The notes beneath the pieces are model-generated. The model worked only from the letters and a program-made list of their open reading frames with translations. It made no database searches and had not been told where the DNA came from. A program made the position numbers and the translations under genes. This document shows, one piece after another, positions 44,468 through 55,100 of a stretch of DNA of 64,000 bases. The stretch lies in NCBI GenBank assembly GCA_021234155.1, contig JAJEKV010000281.1, positions 310,001 through 374,000 on the forward strand, read 5' to 3'. This DNA comes from Isoetes taiwanensis (taxonomy: Eukaryota; Streptophyta; Lycopodiopsida; Isoetales; Isoetaceae). Positions within the stretch are counted from its first letter, which is position 1, and each line of letters begins with the position of its first letter.

Positions 44468-44830
44468 CTATAGACTCCTATTAAAGCTTGTAAATCCAAA
44501 TGAAACCTGATCAAAGTCTGGGTCACCATCAATCTCCTGAGTTTCTTGGATTATTTGTCCATCATGATATTCATCCTGGCGCCTTTTGCCGAAATGCCTG
44601 GGACTTTTTTGATAATATCTATCGTCCCTTTGAAAGCCGCCTCTTCTTTGCCCATAGCCTCCTCTACTGCCTCTAGCATCCATTCTGTGATCAGACTTAG
44701 ATAGACGACCTGTATATGCTTCAAGCTCCCTCTTCAAATCAGAAATATTAAGTATATCAATATGTAGCATAATAACAGGGGGTTTCCTTTGTATTTTTGT
44801 ACGCTTTTCACTAAGGTTTTGCCATGATTT
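44468..44830 (-). pseudogene. RGG-box protein ORF in the right pseudo-LTR (5' end replaced)
   Basis: The same protein as at 24993-24552, but its first ~55 codons are cut off by the 44759 insertion. Here the frame stays open through YYQKSPRHFGKRRQDEYHDG to FTSFNRSL, so it is the better guide to the C-terminal half. Confidence 0.5.
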
Positions 44831-45045
44831 TGTGGTGTATTTCAATTGATGTACTAATGCGTACATCTAGAGTGCGCATACGCTTTCATTATTTTTTATG
44901 GCACTTAGACAATGGTTTATCCCCTTCAAAAATAAAAAATTTCTAACATGGCATGCAAGGCTCGAGAGCTTTTACTTTAGGGTTCTCCTAAAATGATTAG
45001 GGTAAATCGTGCCCTCCCAAATCGTCTGCTGTTCTTCGTCTGCTC

Positions 45046-45168
45046 TGTGGCAATTTCTTTATGGCAGAACCATGGAGGGATTGGATGGTGAAGCGATTTT
45101 TCCTGGCTGCTCTGTGGCAATTTCGCAATGGCAGAACCATGGAGGGATTGGACGGCGAAGCGATTTTC
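45046..45168. repeat. Tandem duplication, ~61 bp unit
   Basis: Two copies share CTGCTCTGTGGCAATTTC and GCAGAACCATGGAGGGATTG with a few differences. Confidence 0.8.
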
Positions 45169-45378
45169 CATGGTTGTAGTAATGCTCTTATGCAGTGGCT
45201 TGAAGCTTCCAATTCGGCAGTGTAAGAAGGTACATGGTTTCTTCTCAGAGCAATCATTCATCCTCCAAGAATGGCCTATCTTTTAAAAGCGTAGTAATGA
45301 GACTGCAGGTCATGCATTGGATCGATTGGATCTCTTTGTAGGCTATTTGTAGGCCTCTGTTGTTTTACCCTCTTCACA

Positions 45379-45813
45379 TTATTCATACCTTCCTAAATAT
45401 ACAGCAATGGTTGAAGCATGTTTTCTACAGATTCTCTTAACTCTTTCACGATGGATGTTGTCAAAGAATACAGAGTTCAGGTTGCGTTTTGGCCATTTTT
45501 CCAATAATTGATTTAGGGATAATGGAAGCAAGGCTCTATGAGCTGAATAATCTGAATACTTTGTGAAATCAGCAAAGCTCTCCAACTGCTTGCTTGCCTC
45601 TCCAGTGCCTGCATAAACTGCCTCTTCCCAAGGATAATGTATTCTCAAATAAGCATTAAGACCTTTGGCAAGCACCTTTAGAAGCGTTTCTTCCTGTACA
45701 AGAACAAAATCTTCAACGTTCTGCAATTGATTGGTCTGCACAATGTCTTCTTGCTTAAGCTGATCTAAATCATTTTTTAGCTCGGTTCCACCACTTAGAC
45801 CAGAACTCAACAC
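45379..45813 (-). CDS. Unknown ORF, 144 codons
   Basis: A clean open frame of normal amino-acid composition (KGLNAYLRIHYPWEEAVYAG, ALLPLSLNQLLEKWPKRNLN, ending AVYLGRYE). I do not recognise it. It could be a captured host exon group. No TATA box or clear splice sites were assigned. Confidence 0.3.
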   Translation of the reverse strand: MLSSGLSGGTELKNDLDQLKQEDIVQTNQLQNVEDFVLVQEETLLKVLAKGLNAYLRIHYPWEEAVYAGTGEASKQLESFADFTKYSDYSAHRALLPLSLNQLLEKWPKRNLNSVFFDNIHRERVKRICRKHASTIAVYLGRYE

Positions 45814-46660
45814 AAAGGTTTCAAAATCTCCCCCTCAGGACAATCCATGCAAATCAATACAAATGACCACTCCATTCAAACACTAGGCGAGGTAATTCAT
45901 CCTTAGGATACTTGTTGTCTTGACACGCACCTCGGATAATAGCATGTGGAAGTGTTGTCTTCAAGTTCATGGCGGCAGCAAAAGCGGTTTGTGTCCTCTT
46001 CTTTGGATTGCTTTCCATGAGCACATAGAGTTAGCTTAAAATGTTTTCATGATCATGAGCAGATTAGGAGGTCCTTGAAGAGGCGGCTTATAAATTTATG
46101 TAGCCAAGAAGGCGGGGAATCCATGGCCTAGATATCATGCTAAACACTTACATAATTTGTTGTAGGTCGAATGAAGTTCTTTGAGTCTTCTTCAAGGTAC
46201 ACGGTGCATAGATAGAACATCTTGGTTGACCAGCGAGAGAGAAATTCATAGATCCTTGAAGAAAGAAGCTTCTTATGCAGCAAGGAGAGGATGAAGAGGC
46301 GATGGAAGAAGTTTGGAAGAAGTTTGGCGAGGCTTCATGCTTGTTGAAGCGATGCATATTGTGCAACTCACCCGACTTTTGTAATGATTTTCATCAAAGA
46401 CCATACTAATCCGGTTGGCCATGCTTAACTTGACAAAACATTGCATGCACATGTGAAAGCACCTTGTAAGGTCCACGAGAACCTATTATATTAACTATGT
46501 TCTCTACTTTTTTTTTCATAAATTAAGATTGTATATTTGATTCGGAGATTTGAATAGTTTTCCATAAACAAGGTGCCCAATTGTAGATAATCTTTTGCTA
46601 CACATATTGCTACATGTCATATTATATTCTCACGTTTTTTTTTTTATGGCCGAAGGGGTA

Positions 46661-47141
46661 AAAATTTTTAGTATAATAACCAACACATAACTACCATTGA
46701 CATTAATAAATATAACCATTGGAACCAACACATTTAAATTAAAATCCCCTTAAACCCCTTTGGTTTGGGTGCATATTCACGAGGGGTGGCGTAGGGCAAA
46801 TGAGAGCCCTCATAATTGTATTTTTTGCGTCTGAAATCAACACCATATAGTATTAGGTTGAAATCTTATAGTATTTTTGCGAATCTTGTTATACGATTAT
46901 AGCAAATCTTGTACTTGCATACCCCACAAATGAGGGAACTTTACGTGCGGTGTAGATTAAGGAATATGGGCGAATATGCCAATCCGGCTGACTCTCGATG
47001 CCGGAGTCACCCCCGTGTGAATATGCACCCAAACCAAAGGGGGTTTAAGGGGGATTTTAATTTAAATGTGTTGGTTCCAATGGTTATATTTATTAATGTC
47101 AATGGTAGTTATGTGTTGGTTATTATACTAAAAAAAATTTT
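46661..47141. mobile_element. Fold-back (MITE-like) element with ~125 bp inverted arms
   Basis: The left arm (46661-46786) and right arm (47009-47141) are inverted copies: AGTATAATAACCAACACATA on the left answers TATGTGTTGGTTATTATACT on the right. The arms separate a ~220 bp centre. No transposase is present. Confidence 0.8.
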
Positions 47142-47855
47142 CATCAGAAAAATAGCCCATTATGTGGGCGCTTGCACCCAAAAACACCCGACTCTTGAAT
47201 CCTTGTCATAGATCTTACGCAAGGTCCATAGGCCTTTAAAGCTATTCAAGCACGCATTCACTAAATGCACCGTTTTAGGGTTTTATTTTTATTCACTACT
47301 ATAGAATCATATGCAATTAAACTTGGTAGTTTTCATAATAGTTAAACGGCCCTTGCAATACAACTTAGACCATTGTATATTTTCTGGAATAACTAGGTCT
47401 ATATTGTAGCTCTTTCCAAGACATCATACTATGAGTAAAGATTTAGAAGATTCAATAAAAGGTACTTCTTGCACTAATAAAAAAAAAAACCCTAAAAAAA
47501 ACCGGGCGGCGGGCAGGGGTACCCGGACACTCTGGCGGCCGTGGAAGGGTCGAGGGGGAGGCGTCCACCGCCCTAAAACGCGAATTCTGCCAGTTTTTAA
47601 TTTTAGGGCAAAAATTTAAATTTTAGTTAAGGGTAACATTTTTCCTTTTATTTTCTCAACGTTTGTTGCTCTCTTGTGCTCCGCCTAACCGCCATAGCCG
47701 CCGGACCTGAAGCTCTCTTCCGCCATAGCCCCTTTCTGTTTGCAACCTCGTTCCTTGTTTGCCTACCCTAAGCGCCCACTCAGCGCCCACCCCTGTATGA
47801 TGGAGGAAAGTGTATAAGCGCCTGCCGCTATTCTAGATGTTCCATAGCTTCCCTG

Positions 47856-48320
47856 ATGGCCGAACTTTTGCCACGCCTAAACCCATCGGCTGAAGCGGAA
47901 GCCAAAACCGAGGAGTTGTTGGAACACTTGAAGCGTTTTTACGAAGGGTCTAGGATACCATACCCGCTCTTCTGCTATAATGAGCGCTTCGTATATAAGC
48001 TTAACGCCATGCGGGAATCCTACACCATAATTGAGGAAGCAGATGGCGTCCAGCATTACACACGGTTTTGTCCACCACAAGGGGATGAGCAGGCTGAAGC
48101 CGAGGCCATACAGATGCAGGCCCATAAGATCCTTCAAGTGGCACAAGCAGCGGACCTACAATGGATTGCAACTGATGACCCTGTTGCGCAAGCTTTAGGG
48201 TACCGTTATCTGGGTAACGGGATGTGTCTTTTTAATGGTGGTTCGTATACCATCCCATCTTTTTCGTATGAGGAGGAAACTAATCGTATCATTTGGGGAA
48301 ATAACCCGGAGATCCTTTGA
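47856..48320 (+). CDS. Unknown ORF, 154 codons
   Basis: It starts at the ATG at 47856 (MAELLPRLNPSAEAEAKTEE) and ends NNPEIL-TGA. It has normal codon composition, an Ala/Glu/Gln-rich helix in the middle (AEAEAIQMQAHKILQVAQAA) and aromatic segments (LGYRYLGNGMCLFNGGSYTI). I do not recognise a family. The last bases overlap the start of the segment duplicated at 55503. Confidence 0.4.
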   Translation: MAELLPRLNPSAEAEAKTEELLEHLKRFYEGSRIPYPLFCYNERFVYKLNAMRESYTIIEEADGVQHYTRFCPPQGDEQAEAEAIQMQAHKILQVAQAADLQWIATDDPVAQALGYRYLGNGMCLFNGGSYTIPSFSYEEETNRIIWGNNPEIL

Positions 48321-48447
48321 TTTCTAAGCTTTTGAAAGGGCAGAGGATCCGGAAAGAGAATGTGCTCTGAAAGCGCCGGCAGCATTTGAATTCGGCAAAT
48401 GAGGCCAGCAAAGTTTGAAGCTAGGTACATGGCTCTCCTCAATTTTT
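48311..48447. repeat. Start of duplicated composite segment, copy 1
   Basis: 137 bp nearly identical to 55503-55640 (GATCCTTTGATTTCTAAGC, then GGCAGCATTTGAATTCGGC). In copy 1 the homology is interrupted at 48448 and resumes near 51030. Confidence 0.85.
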
Positions 48448-51014
48448 AGCACACCAGCCTACCGGGCCTACGGCCTTTCTTACAATTCTAGCCTATCCAC
48501 GTGTCTCTTCCACATCAGCAAAATCTGATGTGGCATGTGAATACACCGTTAGATTCCCAATTTTGCAAATCAACGGCTAGGGAAATTAGAAAATGGCCAT
48601 GAAAATAACACGGAGATACTAAGCGCCATCTGTTCTGCTTCGTTTCTGCTGTTCTGCTTCGTTTCCTGATTCTCAGATGGACGCTTATGTGGACTGTTTT
48701 TCTTTCTGGATTACAAGCCTTTCCCGTTGTTTTGATTTATCTCTCTCTTCAAGTTTTGCTACGACCTAGATTTTAACTTCTTCTAGCACTATTGCTCATC
48801 TGCATCTTCTTGAGCACTGGTTTTGGACTTGATCTTCCCATCCTTCCTTCTATTCCTTCGGAGTTTCTTGCTTGCTTTGCCATTCTCGCCCATCTCGTCT
48901 ACTTTTTTGCCCATCTTGTTTTGCCAGGATAGTTTTCGCTTGCTCCAATCGGCTTTGCCCCATATTCGGCTTGCCCTGTATTTGTTTTTTGCTTCACCGT
49001 TCCAGCCAAGCCTCCACCACTGCGTTTTCTAGCATTCCGACCTCCTATGGCGTTTGGTTTTTCTGCTACTTGGTGGTCTCAGATTTTTGTGGCACAAAGT
49101 CGGGCTGTCGTGGAACCCTAAGACGTGCTCTGCTGTGGAATTTGTCTTGGCAGTTAAATCCGGCTCAGCAAAAGGCTCAGCAGTTAACTTCTGTTTTATT
49201 TTAGGCACTTTCTTTCAGGATTGTGGCTGCTTCATAGTTAGAACGGAGTTTATGCAATTGTTTTCTCGATCAGGGTTTGCTTGGTTTCTCGTTTGCTGCT
49301 TCTGATAATCGGCCAGATTTTCGTTGGTGGCTAAGACAGGTAATCAGTGCACAGAGTCATGGCTGTTTGTGGTACTTTCATTTGGACGTCTTGGGCTATA
49401 GATTTCCCAGTGCATAGTGTGGCCCAACATCAAGCATTCAATGCAGACCAGCAGTTTGCCCTGCGGTTTTCCCAGCGTTCAGTAGCCATTTTGCATTGGG
49501 ATGTTCTCCATCTATCACAAGATATCTTGTACCCAGTTTATTTTCTTACATCTCAGTCAGAAGCTTGGGAAACACAGAGTTGGTTCACGCCATCAACAGG
49601 TTGAACAAGATATCCTGGATATGGTTATGCTTTGATGTGACTTATCCAGAAGGGCCGACCTGCATAAAATCAGCAAATAAGCCTTGTAGCCTTTGACAGA
49701 AGCTATTTTTGACAGGAGGATTTTTTATGAGACTTACAGAGCCAGGGTTTGTACATAGAAAGCAGGATGAAGAAGCATCTTTGTAGCAAAGTATTCGTAG
49801 AGGTCTGAACAGCAGTGTTAGGTGAGAATATTGGGCAAGGCTAGTAACATTTCCACTTTCTACAACTTAAAGCAAGGAGTTCCCAGTTAAGTAATCTCGT
49901 CTTCTTAATGATTATAGTTTAAATTTTATCACTATTCTATAACCTTCTCAAAAATTTTCTGCTGTTGCTTCTACCATGTGTTGCTTCTATCCTAGTTTTC
50001 CTCTTGTGGTCTCTGCCGTAACTTACAATGGGTTCAATCAAGTTATTCTAGTTATGGGTGCAGGAATTAGACAACTTATATTGGTACAAGTGAGTTGATT
50101 GCAACTACAAAGGCAAAAGTACATTTGTTGCTAAGTTCCAAAGATTCATTTTCTGATAACTGCAGAGAGGCGGTACTTCTTAAAGATTTGGTATAAATTA
50201 GTGGCATTAGTTTTCTTTCTTTTCCCAATTCACTAAGATTGGCAGCTGTACCGGGCCTACAGCCTTTCCTCAAATTCTAGCCTATCCACGTGTAATTTCC
50301 ACTTCATCAAAAATCTGATGTGCCTTATTTTCCACCATCAGATCTCTGCGTTTATAAATCTACGGCCAGGGAAATTAGAAATTCGGCAAAAAATGAGAAC
50401 CGGTACATATTCTTTTGTTCGACCTCAAATTGTTTGGAACAGACTTTGAGATTTAACTTCTGTTGTATTGTGGCCATATTATTGTGTATTCTTGTTGCCG
50501 ATACTTTGAGACAAAATCAATTCTAGGTTGTGGCTAGGGGAAATATTCCTGTGAAGATCTTCCATTGAGGATCAATTTATTGCCTATATGTTGGAAGATA
50601 GCCACTAAAAAAAGACCTAGATCAGATTTATGGAAGCAACAACTGAAATAAAACTCCAAACATTCAATTCTTCAATTAGGTACAAACCAAAAAGAACACA
50701 AACATATCACAATATACTCGATGAGAAACTTAAGGCAAAGAATTTACCAACACAAAACAAATCCAAACAAGAAAAGGGGCCCAGACGTCTGCGAATACAA
50801 ACTCTTTGACAACTACAGCCTTTCTTGCAATTCTAACCTATCCACGTGTCACCTCCACATCACCGAAATCTAAAATGCAACACCTCAGCAAAATCCGAGG
50901 TGGTATGTTATAAGCTGTAAGATTTTCAGTTTTAAAATTCAATGGCAGTTTAATCACATCAGACCTAAACATAAACCAAACAAATCTTACCTTGCTAAAG
51001 CCTTCTGGTGTGCT
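48448..51014. mobile_element. 2.57 kb insertion with 10-bp terminal inverted repeats
   Basis: It interrupts copy 1 of the duplicated segment relative to copy 2. It opens AGCACACCAG and closes CTGGTGTGCT, a perfect inverted repeat. Inside are three related ~150 bp units (48458-48612, 50251-50385, 50811-50955) sharing AGCCTATCCACGTGT or a close variant. No transposase or clear target-site duplication was seen. Unclassified DNA transposon or nested repeats. Confidence 0.45.
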
Positions 51015-51789
51015 TTTTGCTAGTTATTTTCTTTAGGTTTAGGGGCGAATTATCTAAAGGGAGCTCAGAGGATTTACCTTATGTACAATTTACCTTATGT
51101 AGGACAGCTCATGCAACATCCCAATTGTTCTTATTTGTTTTTTTATAGGAGGCAGTTTTGGGCAGGAAAGATATGGTTTTGCTGGATAGATACTGTCGCC
51201 ATTGAAACGTAAGCATTTGAATTGTTTTTATTGAACTTCTATTTCTTATTTAGGGTTCTTTCTTCTTTCATTTGTTTCATGGATTATACCAACAGTCGTT
51301 TGGTGCAAACAAATTTATCAGATTCATAGCAGTCCTGCTATAAAAGTATGACAGGTAGTAGCACAACAATTATTCTATTGTTTAATGATTCTCTTGAGAG
51401 CTGACTTCAGAAATATCTGACACGACAAACAAAAGTATTGCATGATAATTGAAACTACTGTGTATGGATATATGAAGGCAAAGGAACCTATAATGAACAA
51501 GTTCGAATAATATTATTGAAGGTGTTCCTGTGGCTTCTCAAAAATTTAGGTATGTTTTTGAAATTCATTCTTTGCTTTTTTATTCCCATTTCTCGACATT
51601 TGAATTTGTAATAAGCTTTAAGATGTGATGTCATTGGAGCACTTGGGAAAACTTCTCATGTTCCTGTGGAATATTTCTGTTAAATGAATTAGTAAGGTAT
51701 GATATGTTCTCCAAGCTATTTACATCATAGATAAATTTGCAGTTTCATTAGTAGCAACAACTTATTTTCTGGAAAGTGGTGTGAGTATG

Positions 51790-52125
51790 TCAATTTCCTG
51801 TTAAGTTAAATTTTCTGTCAATTTTCTTTGCCATTGTTTGAGTGCCTATAGATTGTATAAAAGTATCATAGGAAGGAGGCAAACTTCCTAGAAGGGTCAT
51901 CACTACATGACAATCTTGAATTGGAGAGCCAATTGCGGCGAATCGCTCCAAAAGTGTCTTGAATTCATTGATGAATTTGGCCATGCTTTGATTTTCCACC
52001 ATTTGGAGAGATTTATAAAATCGTTACTATAGAAAAAGTTTAGTACATGCATCTTGAGGTGCATACATACCAACTAGATGTTCCCAAGCTTCTTTGGACG
52101 TTTTGGTGCCGCTGGCAGGAGTCAT
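51790..52125 (-). pseudogene. Ty1/copia gag fragment (copy 1)
   Basis: The minus strand encodes AWEHLVGMYAPQDA near 52100, then, after one stop, MVENQSMAKFINEFKTLLER and CHVVMTLLGSLPPSYDTFIQ. This is the gag core of copia-type retrotransposons. It stops at LTGN. No pol is nearby, so it is an isolated scrap facing the kinase exon. Confidence 0.75.
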
Positions 52126-52324
52126 TGTTTTGGCGCTGTTGACATGAATCATTCCTGAAGACTATGCAAGATAGAAGCGTCATTATTAAACTTACAGATT
52201 GCGGTACCTGTAAAGTAGACTTCCGCACTCATAGTGACCACACGCACCATACAGGTACAAAGGTGTATTGGGCCCCAGGAATGGAAGAAAAGGGGGGCCT
52301 CAAATTTTGTGGAAGGAAGGAAGG

Positions 52325-52855
52325 AAGGAAGAAACTTTTAATGTCCACGGAACCCAATCGGGTTATGGGACCACAAGTACAAAACGGGACCGAAGTCCCT
52401 AACCAGAACAAGGGCCGAAGCCCACAGAACAAAACATAATCACCATGGCCCAGATTAAAAACCACCTGGGAAAAAACTGTTGCCAGGATGATTACACATC
52501 CAAAAATCCATGCTATTGCAAGAAGCAACAAGCATACCTCCAACAGACAAGACTTCACCAAACGCCTCGAACCGTAACCTCTTCACAATCGTGTGTCTTT
52601 GGAAAACAGACGCCCCAACGCCAATCGCCAGCGCCAGTGGAAGGCGGCGCCAAAACCGCCGTGGAATACGCCCGGTGGAGGTGCCTCCTCACGAAGCGCC
52701 CACCGATCGAAGCGTGCTCAGCGCAAACGCCGTGCACGCTCCAAAAGCTCACAGCGCCATCCATCGCACCTCCCAGCGCCATCCGGTCACTACGCCTCGC
52801 ATAACCCGGGCGTTTCCAGCGCCAGCCGGGCGGCCAAGGCTCAAAGACAAAGAAG
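52325..52855. mobile_element. ~530 bp GC-rich insertion inside kinase fragment copy 1
   Basis: Absent from copy 2, where GGAAGG reads straight through. It begins in a GGAA-repeat and ends before GAAGGTAGAC, suggesting a GAAGG duplication. If read on the minus strand it ends in TTCC repeats like a retroposed tail. Open frames are present on both strands but not recognisable. Unclassified. Confidence 0.45.
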
Positions 52856-52978
52856 GTAGACATTTATAGCTTTGGTGTTTCAGGCATAGAAATCCTTACA
52901 GGCAAAACTACCGATGCGAAAATTTAAAAGGGGAGAAATGCCTTCATTTTCGCGGGACATTCCGAAAGCATCTTGTCA

Positions 52979-54667
52979 TCTTATATTATAATGTTATACC
53001 GGATTGAATGGATCAAGCTCTAATTTAAATGGTCGAGATCATCTCGATTGAAACCAAAAAGAAAGGTCGAGATTTATCGACAACTTCCCACCATGGGAAA
53101 AAGGGGAAGATGGAAAATGACGGGATTAGTCATGATTTGATCTCTTAAGGAAAAGGAAAAGGAAATGGGGGAGGAAAGGGAATGGGAGAAAAAAAGGGAA
53201 AAGAGAAGGAAAAAAGGGCATCAAAAAGGGGAAGAGGAAATGACAAAGAAAGGAAAAAGAAAGGGAAAAAAAAATTGCAATGGGGAAAATGCAAAAAAAG
53301 AAATATAAATAGAAAAGGAGAAAGGGAATGGGGAAAAAGGGAAAATATGAAAAGGGAAAGAAGGAAGGGGGAAAAGGGAAAAAGGGAGGGAAAAAGGAAA
53401 AGAAGGGGAAAAGGGAAAAAAAAGAAAGGACAAAACAAAGCGGGGGAAGAGGGAAAGGGAGATGGAAAAAAAAGGGGAAACACAGAAAACACCCAGAAAA
53501 AGGGAGGTGGGAAAATGGGAAAAAGGATGGGAAAGGGGAAAGGGAAAGGGGAGAAAAAAGGAAAGGAACCTAGAAAAAAAGGAAGGGAAAAGGTTAGAGA
53601 TAAAAGGTGAGGGAAGAGGAGAAGAAAAGGGGAAAATGGGATTACAAAAGGGACAGGGAAGAGGGAAAAGAAAAAGAGGGGAAAAGGGACGATAAAAAGG
53701 CACCAAGAAAAGGGAAAGAGAGAAAGGGAGGGAAAAGGAGGAAAAGGGGGAAAGGGTGGAGAAAGGAATAGAAAAAAAGGAAGAGAGGAAGGGGAAAAGG
53801 GCATGAGAAAAAAGGGAAGAGCGAAAGTGTGAGGAAAGGGAAAAAGAGCATGGGAAAGGGAAAAAAAAGGGGAGAAAAGGGGAAAGTGGAAGAGGAAAAA
53901 GGCGAAGGATGATGGGAAAAAAAAAAGAAAAGGGGCACATAAAATAGATGGAGAAATACGAATGGAAAGAGGCGTAAGAAAGGGGAAAGGGAAGGCGAAA
54001 ATGAAAAGGAATGAGAAAAGGGAAAGGGGCACGGAGAAAAGCGAAACGGTGGGGAAGGAATGAAAAGAGAAGAGAAAGGAAAAAAAAAAAAAAAGGAAGC
54101 AGAAAGGGGGGAATGGCAGGGAAAAAAAGGCATGAGGAAAAGGGGAGGGGATAATGGGAAAAAAGATGGGAAAAAGAGCACAGGATAAAGAGGAAGATGG
54201 TGGGGAAAGGAAGAAAGGGGCCACACGAAAAGGTGGGGAAAAGAGAAGAAAAAAGGGCATGGGAAAAGGGTAAGAGAAAATGAAAAGGAAGGGGAAAAGA
54301 AAAGGGAAAATGGGAAGGGCGGGAAAAATGTGAAAAGGGAAGAGAAAAAGCCTATCAGAAAAAGGGAAAGGGAAAGAGAAAAAGGAGAAGGGGAAAGGGA
54401 AGGGAAAGGAAAAGGGAAGGGGAGGGAGAAGGGGGCTAAAAAAAAGAAAAAAGGGAGAAGGGAAAACGATAACATGTGAGAAAAATAAGAAAAAGGGGAA
54501 GAAACACGGGATAGAGCAAAAACCAAAGGAAAGGAAAAATTATTAAATGATTTGGTTTCATTATATGATTTATGAAAAAGAAGGCTGAATATGGTCATCC
54601 ACACGGACTCCCAAATTATGCCCAAAGAACGTTAAGTAATCATTCTACAGCTATACAAGCATAAACA
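52979..54667 (+). mobile_element. Non-autonomous Helitron 3 with purine-rich cargo
   Basis: The 5' end is TCTTATATTATAATGTTATA after an A at 52978. Copy 2 of the duplicated segment shows the empty site (CTTGTCATCATTATATGTC), placing the right edge at 54667/54668. The 3' end reads AAGCATAAACA, without CTRR or an obvious hairpin, so it is truncated or a read-through end. About 53150-54530 is almost pure A and G on the plus strand. Confidence 0.7.
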
Positions 54668-55002
54668 TCATTATATGTCGTTGCATAAAACAAGAGATTC
54701 AAAACCGTCCTACCTCTGAAGAAATATGCAAAGATCTAAGCAGACTCAGGGAAGAGTTTAAGATAATTTCTCCTTGAATTTGAATTTGCTTCTAATAGAA
54801 ACTAATGTATTCATGTGTGGACCATGTGTGCTCCTCAATAATCTTTTCTCCTACATTTTAGAGACAAAAAGAAAGGCATATTCCATAACGTGTTTGCAGA
54901 GTCCATAATGTGTTGTATGTTAGTTTGGTTAAGCAATATGTTTCTGACAGCAGTAACTTCTTTGCAGGATTATAGTTCCTCAGTGAAGGGAAAGCATAAG
55001 AG

Positions 55003-55100
55003 GCTGAATTGAGACGGAATTACCTCTTTAAAAAATTGGAATTGCATAAGCAAATGAGGGTGAATTGAGAAGGAACTTGCCTCTTTCATAATTTGGAATT
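55003..55100 (+). repeat. Imperfect short tandem duplication
   Basis: Two ~45 bp units of the type CTGAATTGAGACGGAATT...TGGAATT and GTGAATTGAGAAGGAACTT...TGGAATT, in the unique spacer between the two duplicated segments. Confidence 0.55.

Larger units (their letters stand above)
44759..47138. mobile_element. Secondary 2.4 kb insertion in the right pseudo-LTR
   Basis: Defined by comparison with the uninterrupted left pseudo-LTR. It holds a piece related to about 10620-10830, a 61-bp tandem duplication (45046-45168), an unknown ORF (45813-45379, minus) and a fold-back element at its right end. No common termini were found, so it may be a composite of more than one event. Confidence 0.6.
22682..47482 (-). 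mobile_element. Penelope-like element with ~2.52 kb pseudo-LTRs (interrupted)
   Basis: The minus strand carries direct terminal repeats of matching length: 22682-25205 (2524 bp) and 42585-44758 plus 47139-47482 (2518 bp). They flank a body that encodes an upstream ORF and a Penelope-type reverse transcriptase. Removing the LTR retrotransposon (28491-41582 plus one TSD copy) leaves a body of about 4.28 kb. Direct terminal repeats formed from tandem copies (pseudo-LTRs) are known for this class. I saw no GIY-YIG endonuclease motif, which would place it near endonuclease-deficient Penelope-like elements. It is decayed by frameshifts. Confidence 0.75.
42585..47482 (-). repeat. Penelope-like element pseudo-LTR, right copy (interrupted 44759-47138)
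   Basis: 42585-44758 aligns with 22682-24838, and 47139-47482 with about 24869-25205. Between the two parts lies a ~2.38 kb secondary insertion that replaced about 30 bp. In the sense direction this is the 5' terminal copy. Confidence 0.85.
52145..54780 (+). pseudogene. Ser/Thr protein kinase C-lobe fragment (copy 1, split by two insertions)
   Basis: Pieces in order: TMQDRSVIIKLTDCGTCKVD (an altered DFG motif: DCG) and TGTKVYWAPGMEE (altered APE) at 52165-52290. An insertion follows, then KVDIYSFGVSGIEILTGK at 52850-52915. A Helitron follows, then SEEICKDLSRLREEFKIISP-stop at about 54710-54779. This is the activation segment to C-terminus of a plant-type kinase. The altered DFG and APE motifs, a stop and the insertions make it a pseudogene. 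Confidence 0.7.
51015..54969. repeat. Duplicated composite segment, copy 1 (rest)
   Basis: Collinear with 55641-58801, apart from a ~530 bp insertion (52325-52855) and a Helitron (52979-54667) present only here. It contains an antisense copia gag fragment and the sense 3' end of a kinase. Homology ends at CTTTGCAGG near 54968. Confidence 0.85.

Noticed and set aside
53145-54625. Long Phe/Pro/Ser-rich minus-strand frames (239-371 codons) and Lys/Glu/Gly plus-strand frames
   Set aside because: They are produced by purine-only composition, which removes stop codons. No motif, and all frames are open together.
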